Positions 1 to 7,961 of a stretch of 21,820 nt of DNA are shown one piece after another. Numbering within the stretch: the first letter of the stretch is position 1; every line of letters begins with the position of its first letter. The position numbers and the translations under genes are program-made. The notes under the pieces were generated by a model. It was not told the origin of the DNA. It made no database searches and was given only the letters and a program-made list of their open reading frames with translations. Source of the DNA: CAYQAJ01 sp964415245 (GTDB lineage Bacteria; Planctomycetota; Planctomycetia; Pirellulales; Pirellulaceae); assembly GCA_964415245.1 (NCBI GenBank), contig CAYQAJ010000056.1, positions 1 through 21,820 of the forward strand, written 5' to 3'.

Positions 1-2169
1 CCACACGGGCGACGATGGGAACCCCTCCTGCCCTAGCGCATCGACGGCCACCACGTAGTAGCGGCGCGTCGAGTTGCCCGCCGTTTCGTCGGCGAATTTC
101 GTCTCCTCAATCGGGTCCGGCGTGAGACGGCTAATCTTCGCGTCGCTATACCGGCCATCCATGCGATACACGCGGTAACCCGTCCTATTTGATCGCGGCG
201 CGGCTTCCCATTTCAGCCGGCACGTTTCGCCGTCCTCCCTCGAAAATACAAACTGCGGGGCGGCGGGAATCGTGAGCACCGCCGCCGATGCGCCGCCCAC
301 CGTTCCCAGCCGATTCACCGCCCGCACGCGATAGGCGTACACGGCATACCGGTAGGGCTTGCCCTTGGCGTCGAGCTGCTCGTCGTGAAAGCGATTCTCG
401 AATGCGGGCTCGCCCTCGACCAATGCCGGGCGCGACAAATCGACCGACTCATCGACGCACTCCGTTTCGGCAATCAGTTTATCGCTAACACGGGAGAATT
501 CGCCAATTCGACGGATGGCGCCGGCCGATGGCTCATCCAGCGGCGGCGTGTTCGACTTGAGCCGCGCGAGTTGATCTTCGGTCAGCACATCGACGACAGC
601 CCGTTCGACGATGTAGCCGGTCACGTCGTCGCCGGCCGACTCGCTCCACCGCAACTCAATGCGTTTCAGCCCGGCGACCGAAACCACCAGGTCGTCGACG
701 ACCGGCGGCTGGCTGCGCGCAACGTTACTTTTCGCCTCGCGGGCATTCTCGCCTTCGCCCCAAACGGCACGTACGCGATAGTAATAGACTGTACCGCGAC
801 GAAGCTCGTTATCGTCGTACCGAATCGATTCTCCCTTCAATTCAGCGATCGGCTCGTACTGGACCTGCCACGGCCGTTCACCCGTGCCGCGCTCGACTAC
901 CAAGCGATCCGGCTGCCCGACCGCAGGCGACTCCCACTGAAGCGAGGCGGCGCTTTCCTCGGTAACCACTCGCAGCTCGCGCGGCGGCGACAGCGGGCGA
1001 TCATCGCCACTTCCGCTATCGGGCGAACGATACGTCCACACCTGCTGCTCCGGCTCGTCCCGCGCTCCGCGCTCGACACGGTTTTCCAGCACGACCATTC
1101 CCAGCTCCGGGGCGAACATGAGCTGCCGCGCCCGATTGCCCGAAGGGTCCGGTTCGCGCGGCGGATCGGCCTTCGTCCAGCGATTTTCGGCCGTGTCGTA
1201 CAGCCACGTTTCGAGCCGGTGCCGCCGCTTCTCCTCGTCGTTCGCGTCGGTCGTCACCTTCGCGATCGCCACCACGCGCCGTGCGCGGGCATCGTAGCAG
1301 AGCACAGCGTCGTTCTTGTCGGTGGGGGGCATCTCGGCGGGGTGCATGTCGCGCCACTCGTTCGTGCGCAGGTTGTACGTCCAAGTGTGCGGATCGTCGC
1401 TGAATTGCGAGCCAAATAGCACGTGCACGCCGGCCGCCTGGTCGAACGCCATGTTGCCGCCGCTACGGAACTCCGGCTGCGGGCTCGCTCCCATGCGCGT
1501 CCACTCGTTCGTGTATGGATCGTAGGCAACCGTTCCCTCGCTGTTTCCCTCGCCGCCGAACAGCACGACCACCTGATGGTCGACATCCCACGACGCGCAC
1601 CGAAGCGGCCGCGGATGCGGCGAGGGGACAGGGCGCATGTTGCGCCACGTGTTCGTGCCCGCGTCGTACGACCACACCGAAGCGTCGTTGAGGTAAATCT
1701 CGCGAAACCATTGCCAGCCGTGGTTGCCACTGAATGCCGGGAAGCGCAGGTATCGCCCGCTCACGGGGTCGAAGACATTTTGCTGCCCGCAACAAATGCC
1801 CGGCGGCGACGTGTTGGGGAGTTTGAGCGCCCACCGCGCCGAGAGCGGGTCGAAGAGCCAGATTTCGGAACCTTGTTCACCACCCCCGCCCTGGTTGTGA
1901 CCGCCGTAGCGGATCATCACGTTGCGCATCGAGTCCCATGCGCACGCGCCTTCGTATCCCAACCGCGGCGACGGAGGAGTGCTGTCGGTCGGGCTGCGCA
2001 GCACCCAGGTGTCGGGCTGCTGATCGAGCGGTCGATCGCTGGCCGCAGGCTCCGCGCCACGCGAAGTCGCGCCCGCGAGGAGCATCGCCGATACCGCGGC
2101 GGCCTTCGCCGTTGCAAGCCATACACTTGTCCGATGCCTCGTTGTCACGTATGTGCGCATGCCGTGCAT
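1..2169 (-). CDS. Secreted kelch-like / fibronectin type III repeat protein (C-terminus beyond window)
   Basis: The open frame runs from an ATG at 2169 to the left edge, giving 723 residues without a stop. The start has a GAGGTGG ribosome site 4-5 nt upstream and lies 11 nt after the terC stop, so the two are probably co-transcribed. Residues 1-40 resemble a signal peptide with an AMLLAGA core. Residues about 45-390 carry kelch-type blades, seen as repeated patterns such as VWSYDAGTNTWRNM, VAYDPYTNEWTRM, TWTYNLRTNEWRDM and TWLYDTAENRWTKA, each followed by a hydrophobic VVLFGG-like strand. Three fibronectin type III-like domains follow, at about 395-485, 487-630 and 634-723, with motifs such as YYYRVRAV and GYRVYRMD. 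It is probably an exported beta-propeller protein with adhesive or carbohydrate-binding modules. No catalytic motif is visible and the exact function is unknown. Long plus-strand open frames opposite it are shadows. Confidence 0.85.
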   Translation of the reverse strand, partial: MHGMRTYVTTRHRTSVWLATAKAAAVSAMLLAGATSRGAEPAASDRPLDQQPDTWVLRSPTDSTPPSPRLGYEGACAWDSMRNVMIRYGGHNQGGGGEQGSEIWLFDPLSARWALKLPNTSPPGICCGQQNVFDPVSGRYLRFPAFSGNHGWQWFREIYLNDASVWSYDAGTNTWRNMRPVPSPHPRPLRCASWDVDHQVVVLFGGEGNSEGTVAYDPYTNEWTRMGASPQPEFRSGGNMAFDQAAGVHVLFGSQFSDDPHTWTYNLRTNEWRDMHPAEMPPTDKNDAVLCYDARARRVVAIAKVTTDANDEEKRRHRLETWLYDTAENRWTKADPPREPDPSGNRARQLMFAPELGMVVLENRVERGARDEPEQQVWTYRSPDSGSGDDRPLSPPRELRVVTEESAASLQWESPAVGQPDRLVVERGTGERPWQVQYEPIAELKGESIRYDDNELRRGTVYYYRVRAVWGEGENAREAKSNVARSQPPVVDDLVVSVAGLKRIELRWSESAGDDVTGYIVERAVVDVLTEDQLARLKSNTPPLDEPSAGAIRRIGEFSRVSDKLIAETECVDESVDLSRPALVEGEPAFENRFHDEQLDAKGKPYRYAVYAYRVRAVNRLGTVGGASAAVLTIPAAPQFVFSREDGETCRLKWEAAPRSNRTGYRVYRMDGRYSDAKISRLTPDPIEETKFADETAGNSTRRYYVVAVDALGQEGFPSSPVW

Positions 2170-2180
2170 GTTCCACCTCA

Positions 2181-2942
2181 TCATTCGGCGCTCGGCGTAG
2201 TCTCCGCGCGGCGGGACTGCACCGATCGCACGCGCAGATTGATCAGCTCCACGGCCAGCGCAAAGGCCATGGCAAAGTAAATGTAACCCTTGGAAATGTG
2301 CGTGCCGACCCCCTCGGCCACCAGCATCACGCCGATCAGGATGAGAAAGCTCAGCGCCAAGACTTTGATCGTGGCGTGTCGGCTCACGAACCGGCTCACC
2401 GGCTCGGCGAAGATGAGCATCACGCCGACCGCGACCACGATGGCCACCACCATAATCCACAGTTTGTCGGCGTCGACCATACCGACGGCGGTAATCACCG
2501 AGTCGAGCGAGAACACCACGTCCAGCAGCGCCACCTGTACGAGCACGCCGATGAAGCTCGGAGTCGCGGCCGTTCCACGCCCGGGCGCGGAGTCTTCCAT
2601 CTTGTGGTGGATTTCGTAAACGCTCTTCCAGATAAGGAACAACCCGCCTGCCAGCAGGATCAGATCGCGCAGCGAGACTTCGCGCACTTGGTCGGTCATC
2701 CAGGCGGCGAGATACTCGATTCTCGGCAAATGAAACAGCGGCTCGGTCAGGCTCAGCACCCACGAGATGGCAAGCAGCAGCGCGATCCGCATCACCAGCG
2801 CCGCCCCCAGGCCGAGCCGCCGCGCGCTCGGCTGTTGGTGTTCCGGCAGTCGGCCCGTGAGAATCGCCAGAAACACGATGTTGTCGATGCCGAGCACGAT
2901 CTCCATGGCCACCAGGGCCACGAGGGCCACGACTGCTTGCAT
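2181..2942 (-). CDS. terC: TerC family integral membrane protein
   Basis: This 253-residue protein is almost entirely hydrophobic, with about seven predicted membrane segments. It carries both hallmark acidic TerC motifs: MEIVLGIDNIVFLAIL at residues 13-28 (E14, D20, N21) and LDVVFSLDSVITAVG at 140-154 (D141, D147). The family includes Alx, YgjT and YoaE, linked to metal-ion, mainly manganese, efflux or to metalation of exported enzymes. That role is family knowledge and is not shown here. The ATG at 2942 has GAGGG about 8 nt upstream, and the protein begins just before the first conserved motif, as is usual for compact TerC proteins. It is divergent from the sulfatase gene, separated by 167 bp, and is followed after 11 nt by the kelch/FN3 gene. 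I looked for a yybP-ykoY manganese riboswitch in the leader and did not find its conserved segments. Confidence 0.93.
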   Translation of the reverse strand: MQAVVALVALVAMEIVLGIDNIVFLAILTGRLPEHQQPSARRLGLGAALVMRIALLLAISWVLSLTEPLFHLPRIEYLAAWMTDQVREVSLRDLILLAGGLFLIWKSVYEIHHKMEDSAPGRGTAATPSFIGVLVQVALLDVVFSLDSVITAVGMVDADKLWIMVVAIVVAVGVMLIFAEPVSRFVSRHATIKVLALSFLILIGVMLVAEGVGTHISKGYIYFAMAFALAVELINLRVRSVQSRRAETTPSAE

Positions 2943-3109
2943 AGTTGTTTCCCTCGATTCCCCAAGCCGCGCCGCTACGGACCGATCCGCCGTTTTTTTG
3001 TATCCAGCCGCTCAGTATCTTAAGATGATGGCCGACCGAGGTAGAGGGCCTCATCAGCTTTCCGCGGCGTGATGTCTGCTGCGGCCGTATCTGCGTTGGA
3101 GACACTCCT

Positions 3110-4576
3110 ATGAGTCGAATCGATTCGTTCACCGCGCTGGTCGCGGTGTGCTCTTTGGTATCGGCACTCGCAGTTTTCGCATCGCCGTCCAAGGCCCGCG
3201 CCGCCGACCGTCCCAACATCCTCTTCGTCTATACCGACGACCAGGCTCCGTGGGCGCTGGGGGCGGCCGGGCACCCGCACGCCAAGACGCCCAACATGGA
3301 TCGCCTCGTCCATCAGGGCGCCTACCTGGTGAACGCCTTCACGGTCACGCCCGTGTGCAGCCCCTCGCGCGCCGCCCTAATGACCAGCCGTTACGGCAGC
3401 GAGCTAAACATCACCGACTGGATCAACCCCGGCAACGAGCCCGACATCGGGCTCGACCCGAAGACGGTGACCTGGCCCGAAGTGATTCAATCGAGCGGCT
3501 ACGCAACCGGGCTGGTGGGCAAATGGCATCTCGGCGTGCCCGACCAGTTCCATCCCACGCGGACAGGCTACGACTACTTCATGGGGTTTCTTGCGGGTGG
3601 AACGACGCCCAAGAATCCGCTGCTGGAAATCGACGGAGAAGATCGCAGGTTCGAGGGGTTCACCACGGACATCATTACCGACCACGCGTTGGAGTTTATC
3701 GAGAACAACCGCGACGGCCCGTTCGTGCTCAGCGTGCATTACCGGGCGCCGCACGCGCCTTGGCTCCCCGTGCCTGATGAAGATTGGGCGCCTTTTGCCG
3801 ACCTCGATCCGCAGATTCCCAATCCCGACTACCCCAAGCTCGACGTGCCGCGCGTGAAGCGTGTTACCCGCGAGTACCTGGCCAGCGTGCACGGAGTCGA
3901 TCGCAACCTCGGGCGCATCCTGGCCGCACTCGACGACTGGAACCTGACCGACCGGACGATCGTCATCTACACCAGCGACCACGGCTACAACATGGGGCAC
4001 AACGGAATCTGGCACAAAGGCAACGGCCACTGGATCCTGACCGAGCCGACCGTCGCCACCGAGAACATCCCCTCGAACCAGCGCCCCAACATGTACGACA
4101 ACTCCTTGCGCGTGCCGGCGATCGTGCGCTGGCCAGGCACGATCGAACCCGGCACGATCGTGAATCACACCGTGACCACGCTCGACTGGTATCCCACGCT
4201 GGTTGCGATGGCGGGCGCCAAGCTGCCGGAAGGCGAAACCATTCGCGGGCGAAACATCGTGCCGCTGCTCAAAGGCGAGTCGGTCGACTGGGACGACGAT
4301 CTGTACGCCGAGTACAGCACGCATCACCAGTCGCACACGCACATGCGCGCCTACCGCACCCCGCAGTGGAAGCTGGTGCGCGACTTTCTCAACCCGGAGC
4401 GTGACGAACTATACGACCTGGAAAAGGACCCGGCCGAAACCACGAACATCATTCACGCTGAATCGGTCGAGATTCAAAGCGCCGTCGCCAGGCTGCACGA
4501 CAAAATCATCGTCCACATGAAGGAAATCCACGACCCGGTGCTCGAATCGATCGACGCGAAGGGCGCCGAGAAATGA
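3110..4576 (+). CDS. Secreted type I (formylglycine-dependent) sulfatase
   Basis: The 488-residue protein has an N-terminal signal peptide (about residues 1-31, ending KARA-A) followed by the sulfatase opening RPNILFVYTDDQAPW, with metal ligands D43 and D44. The activation motif is CSPSR at 83-87, so C83 would be converted to formylglycine by a sulfatase-modifying enzyme encoded elsewhere. Other family landmarks are GKWHLG at 137-142, RAPHAPW around H215, the metal-binding SDHG at 289-292, K303 in WHKGN, and SLRVPAIVRWPG near 332-343. Planctomycetes typically encode many such enzymes for sulfated polysaccharides, but the substrate cannot be read from this sequence. The start ATG has GGAG about 8 nt upstream. 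The stop codon lies inside an ATGACCAA-type intergenic repeat, so the extreme C-terminus may have been altered by that repeat. No carbohydrate-active partner genes are adjacent. Confidence 0.94.
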   Translation: MSRIDSFTALVAVCSLVSALAVFASPSKARAADRPNILFVYTDDQAPWALGAAGHPHAKTPNMDRLVHQGAYLVNAFTVTPVCSPSRAALMTSRYGSELNITDWINPGNEPDIGLDPKTVTWPEVIQSSGYATGLVGKWHLGVPDQFHPTRTGYDYFMGFLAGGTTPKNPLLEIDGEDRRFEGFTTDIITDHALEFIENNRDGPFVLSVHYRAPHAPWLPVPDEDWAPFADLDPQIPNPDYPKLDVPRVKRVTREYLASVHGVDRNLGRILAALDDWNLTDRTIVIYTSDHGYNMGHNGIWHKGNGHWILTEPTVATENIPSNQRPNMYDNSLRVPAIVRWPGTIEPGTIVNHTVTTLDWYPTLVAMAGAKLPEGETIRGRNIVPLLKGESVDWDDDLYAEYSTHHQSHTHMRAYRTPQWKLVRDFLNPERDELYDLEKDPAETTNIIHAESVEIQSAVARLHDKIIVHMKEIHDPVLESIDAKGAEK

Positions 4577-4608
4577 CCAATGACCAAGCCCAAATGACCA
4601 ATGAAACC
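4574..4608 (+). repeat. Short-period ATGACCAA repeat at the sulfatase 3' end
   Basis: ATGACCAATGA occurs at 4573-4583 and again at 4594-4604, linked by a CCAAGCCCAA spacer. The first copy provides the TGA stop of the sulfatase. It resembles the dispersed low-complexity spacer repeats I associate with planctomycete genomes. Genome-wide distribution was not checked. Confidence 0.6.
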
Positions 4609-4621
4609 GCGGCTGCACCGC

Positions 4622-4744
4622 ACACAGGTTGTGTCGCGACCTCCCGACCGCGACTCCTGTCCGACCCAAGGTCTCCCCTTTCGTCGGGTGGAGACCTGCG
4701 GTCGAATCAGTGGCACGGTCGGGAGACCGTGCCACAACCTGTGT
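4622..4744. repeat. Palindromic REP/MITE-like element with nested hairpin
   Basis: The outer arms ACACAGGTTGTG (4622-4633) and CACAACCTGTGT (4733-4744) are perfect 12-bp inverted repeats. The inner arms AGGTCTCC (4669-4676) and GGAGACCT (4690-4697) are also perfect inverted repeats. Between them the two halves remain alignable as imperfect complements. The right half contains its own perfect hairpin: an 11-bp stem GTGGCACGGTC/GACCGTGCCAC (4710-4735) with a GGGA loop. The left half carries a decayed copy of the same sub-hairpin at about 4634-4655. No open reading frame is supported inside. It lies between the sulfatase and the cupredoxin lipoprotein and could attenuate transcription, but there is no T-tract. 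Confidence 0.7.
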
Positions 4745-4923
4745 TGCCAGTTGTCGGTGGGAGTCGATCTCCGAATTGAAAACAGAACACGGAAAATTGA
4801 AAGCTCACACTCGGCAGCACGCGTGCGTAGTCCAGACCGCGTCGATCGCACCCGCTTGCCGTTGGCCGCGGATTCCCGACAATACAGGGAGCCAACACTA
4901 CCTCTTACAAGCGAGGCATTACC
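4745..4923. other. Spacer upstream of the cupredoxin lipoprotein
   Basis: Together with the two repeats above, this completes a 347-bp stretch without a gene. It begins with an AT-rich segment (GAAAACAGAACACGGAAAAT) that resembles other dispersed spacer repeats. It ends with GAGG about 8 nt before the ATG at 4924. No convincing promoter was seen. Confidence 0.5.
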
Positions 4924-5862
4924 ATGAAACGCGTACACGGATGGCTCGGGGCATTGGCGGTGGTTTCTTTCGTGCTTTTCACGTTGCCCGGTTGCGGCGG
5001 TGGCGACGGCGGTGGCTACTCGGGCGGCAAGGGCTCGGGCACCAAGTCGGGCACCTCGGGCGGAACGAAGAAAAGCGGCACGGCCAAGACCGGCGGCGCA
5101 GGCGACAAAAAAGGCGGAAGCGGGGCCAGTTCCGGCGAGCCCGGCTTCGGCGATCTGACCATGCGCTTCGTATACGACGGCGACGCTCCCGCCCAGCAGA
5201 AGATCAACGTCACCAAAGACGTGGAATACTGCGGACCCAAAATGCCGCTCGACGAAACGCTGGTCGTCGATCCGGACACCAAAGGCATCGCCAACGTGTT
5301 CGTCTACCTCTACCTGGGCTCGAACGATACGCCCCCCGAGCCGCATCCTTCCTACGCCGAAACGGCCGACGCCAAGGTGCTGCTCGACAACATCGGTTGC
5401 CGCTTCGAGCCGCGGGCCTGCGTACTGCGCACGGGACAGACACTCGTGGTAGGCAACGACGATGAGGTCGGACATAACACCAAAGCCGAATTTCTCGAAA
5501 ATAACTCCTTCAACGATCTGATTCCCGCGAAGTCCAAGATGGAAAAAACGGATCTGAGCAAGCCCGAGCGCCTTCCCTCTCCGGTAAATTGCTCCATCCA
5601 CCCGTGGATGTCGGCCAAGCTGTTGATCACCGACACCCCCTATGCCGCCGTTAGTGGGAAGGACGGCAGCATCACGATCAAGAACATTCCCACCGGCACA
5701 TGGACTTTCCAGGTGTGGCACGAAACGGCAAATTACGTGGCCGATGTAAGCATCGACGGCAAGACCACCGAGTGGCGACGAGGCCGATTCGAACAAACCA
5801 TCGAGGTCGGCGACAACGACCTGGGCGACATCCTGATCAAGCCCAGCGCGTTCGGGAAATAG
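4924..5862 (+). CDS. Cupredoxin-like copper-binding lipoprotein
   Basis: This 312-residue protein begins with a lipoprotein signal, LFTLPGC, with the lipid-modified Cys at 24. A Gly/Ser/Lys/Thr-rich low-complexity linker follows (residues 25-72). The folded part carries a plausible type 1 copper ligand set: H184 in GHNTK, then C223, H226 and M229 in CSIHPWM. C159 and C166 could form a disulfide. Residues 235-266 resemble a carboxypeptidase regulatory-like beta fold (SITIKNIPTGTWTFQVWHE). Similar proteins are often annotated as methylamine utilization or plastocyanin-like proteins in planctomycetes. A role as an envelope-anchored electron carrier or copper protein is therefore likely but unproven. 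The start has GAGG about 8 nt upstream. It is flanked by an 87-bp spacer before the next gene on the same strand. Confidence 0.85.
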   Translation: MKRVHGWLGALAVVSFVLFTLPGCGGGDGGGYSGGKGSGTKSGTSGGTKKSGTAKTGGAGDKKGGSGASSGEPGFGDLTMRFVYDGDAPAQQKINVTKDVEYCGPKMPLDETLVVDPDTKGIANVFVYLYLGSNDTPPEPHPSYAETADAKVLLDNIGCRFEPRACVLRTGQTLVVGNDDEVGHNTKAEFLENNSFNDLIPAKSKMEKTDLSKPERLPSPVNCSIHPWMSAKLLITDTPYAAVSGKDGSITIKNIPTGTWTFQVWHETANYVADVSIDGKTTEWRRGRFEQTIEVGDNDLGDILIKPSAFGK

Positions 5863-5881
5863 CGCACGTTTCGCGCGTGCG
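5863..5881 (+). terminator. Small GC hairpin directly after the cupredoxin gene
   Basis: CGCACG and CGTGCG form a perfect 6-bp stem with a 7-nt loop starting one base after the TAG stop. There is no T-tract, so terminator function is uncertain. Confidence 0.3.
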
Positions 5882-5949
5882 GTTGGCACGAGCTGCTGGC
5901 CTGCGATTCGCCGGACGTCCGTTCGCCGCGGGTGGGGAGGCTTTGCGCG

Positions 5950-7638
5950 ATGAATCGCAACTCGACGACCGTGCTTTTCCTGCTCGGCTTCGTGCTATTG
6001 CCGCTGCTGCCTTCCGGCCGCGCTCTGCGTGCCGACGAGCGAGATGCGGCACAGCAGGGTGCTAGCGAAAGCGCGCGGGAACCCGACGATCGCTGCCCCT
6101 TCGCGCCCGAGGATGGCGATGACAATGCCCGGCCGCCGAGCGAATCGGCGAAAGTGCCCGCGTCGCCCAAGCCCCGCATCACGATCGGCCGCGAAACGAC
6201 GTTCCTCTCAGGCCCGCTCACCGACGACGGCTACGTCGACTATCGCGCCGCGCTCAACGAGAAGCTCAGCGAAGGGGTCACGCCCGAGAACAACGCCGCC
6301 GTGCTGCTGTGGCAATGCTCGGGTCCCAAAGAAATCGCCGAAACGAACCGCGAGGAGTTTTTCAAGCTGCTGGGCATCGACTCATTGCCGGAAGAAGGCG
6401 ACTACTTCGTCACACTCGCGGACTTCGCCAGCTCCGAGGAAGGGGGACGCGCCGATGCGCTTCGACTGCAAATGCTCGATGACAGCGTGAGCCGGGCAAT
6501 GCGCGAACCGTGGAAGCGCGAGGATTTCCCAACGCTTGCCTCATGGCTCGACGTGAACGAGGAGCCGTTAAAGCTTGCTATCGAAGCCAGCAAGCGAGCG
6601 CGCTACTATCAGCCCATCGCGGTCCCCGACCCTCCGTTTCTGGTATACGTACCGCTCACCGGCCCGCACCAGGGGCGCGAAATCGCGAGGGCGCTCCTGG
6701 CGCGGGCCATGCTCCGACTGGCCGATGGCCAGCACGACGCCGCGTGGCAGGATGTCTTGGTGGTGCATCGGCTCGCCCGGTTGGCCAGCCAGACGTGGCG
6801 GGCTCCCGAAGCGCTGCATGCTGCCGGTCTGAATCAGCTTGCGTGCGCCGCAACCGTTCGGATTCTCGAGCGAGCTGAACTTACGGCGGACGAGGCGCGC
6901 GCCATCGAAGCCACTTTGCGCAAACTTCCCCCGTTCGAACCGATGGTGGAAAAGATGGATATGGGTGAACGGCTCATGACTCTCGAAGCGATTCTGGGAA
7001 TGGCCCGCTATGGTCCGAAAGGCTATCGCGACCTGATCGGCGCGCGCGTGGACGAAGGGGACCTGCTATCGCCCATAACCGACCGCCTTGCCGTTTCGTC
7101 GATCGATTGGGATCGATCCTTGAAAGTGATCAACGTATGGTGCGATCGTATTGTCGGCGACGCCCGACAGCCCACGTTTGCCGAAAGGGATGAAGCGCTC
7201 GAGAAAAGCAAAACTGCACTTAACCACCTGCGCGACAGCCGCACGAACCCGCTAACCATACTCGGGTTGGTCCGTGCGCGCGGCTCCGAATCGGGTGCCA
7301 CGGCGGGGCGGCTGATAGGTGCGACGATGGCCGGGGAAGTGCTAACCACGGTCACGATCCTGCCCATGATTGAAGATCGGCAGTGGTGCATGGTCGAGAC
7401 GGCACGCGTTGCCGCGGCCCTGGCTGCCTACAAGGCCGACCACAAGGCGTATCCCGGTCGACTGGACGAATTGCCGCCGAAATACATTCCCGAAATGCCG
7501 CTCGACCGATTCACCGGCGAGGCCTTGACTTACAAGAAGACCGAGGATGGATACCTGCTTTACAGTTTCGGGCCCAACAGGAAGGACGACGGCGGATTGG
7601 ACGTTCGCGCCAGTTGGCCGAATTACGACATCGTCGTC
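5950..7638 (+). CDS. Secreted protein with GspG-like C-terminal tail, paralog A (3' end in scaffold gap)
   Basis: The frame gives 563 residues before it enters the 10-N gap. The ATG at 5950 is preferred over an in-frame GTG at 5932 because GGGAGG sits 9 nt before the ATG and overlaps the earlier codons. Residues 1-27 form a signal peptide (VLFLLGFVLLPLLPSGRA). A block near residues 80-125 (GPLTDDGYVDY, GVTPENNAAVLLWQC) is shared almost verbatim with paralog C. The middle is mostly helical with no catalytic motif. Residues about 492-550 form a tail (AAYKADHKAYPGRLDEL, YIPEMPLDRFTGEAL, DGYLLYSFGPNRKDDGG). The tail resembles the C-terminal half of type II secretion pseudopilin GspG, a region that in GspG binds calcium. 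The upstream pilin-type N-terminus is absent. Function is unknown; the coding sequence probably ends a few residues into the gap. Confidence 0.8.
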
Positions 7639-7648
7639 NNNNNNNNNN
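7639..7648. other. Scaffold gap (10 N) inside a tandem paralog array
   Basis: Ten Ns separate the C-terminal tail of paralog A from the C-terminal tail of a second copy. Ten is an arbitrary placeholder. Most of paralog B, around 1.5 kb if it was full length, is probably missing here. Confidence 0.9.
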
Positions 7649-7882
7649 GCCATTTCCCGCATGGGCGGCGCCCTGCCCCGTACGCTCGATGCGCTGGCGC
7701 CTAAGTACATTCCCGAAGTACCACTCGACCGCTACACCGACAAACCGCTCGTCCATAAGACGACCGACGACGGCTACCTGCTCTACGCCCTCGGGCCGAA
7801 CATGAAAGACGACGGCGGCACGAGCCTCGACGATGATCGAGTGAACTACGACATCGTCGTCCGCATGCCGGCGGGCGATTGA
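7649..7882 (+). CDS. C-terminal fragment of paralog B (GspG-like tail)
   Basis: After the gap a 77-residue tail reads APKYIPEVPLDRYTDKPL, then DGYLLYALGPNMKDDGG and NYDIVVRMPAGD before a TGA. It aligns with the tails of paralogs A and C but is not identical to either, so it is a distinct gene copy. Its frame differs from that of paralog A, which means nothing across a gap of unknown size. Just after the gap it reads GGALPRTLDALAPKY. The A and C copies have about ten extra residues there (AYKADHxxYP), so B has either a small deletion or a mis-joined contig end. The N-terminal part is not in the assembly. Confidence 0.75.
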   Translation, partial: AISRMGGALPRTLDALAPKYIPEVPLDRYTDKPLVHKTTDDGYLLYALGPNMKDDGGTSLDDDRVNYDIVVRMPAGD

Positions 7883-7961
7883 CGAGACTTCGGTCGGAAG
7901 TTGCCACAGTGCGAATGGTCGCGAGCTGCACATTTCGTTTGTATCAGCAGAGAATCCTGCG

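Noticed and set aside
385..3023. Long plus-strand open frames at 385-1419, 1423-2280 and 1938-3023
   Set aside because: They are antisense shadows of the kelch/FN3 and terC genes; their translations are Arg-rich with no family motifs.
3000..3060. CTGATGA in the terC leader resembling a hammerhead ribozyme core
   Set aside because: The following GGCC/GGCC stem is not succeeded by the required GAAA, so the core is incomplete.
2943..3109. Possible yybP-ykoY manganese riboswitch upstream of terC
   Set aside because: The conserved riboswitch segments could not be found in the 167-bp leader.
4474..5889. 471-residue minus-strand open frame
   Set aside because: It runs antisense across the cupredoxin gene and through the palindromic spacer; the cupredoxin frame has a lipobox and copper ligands.
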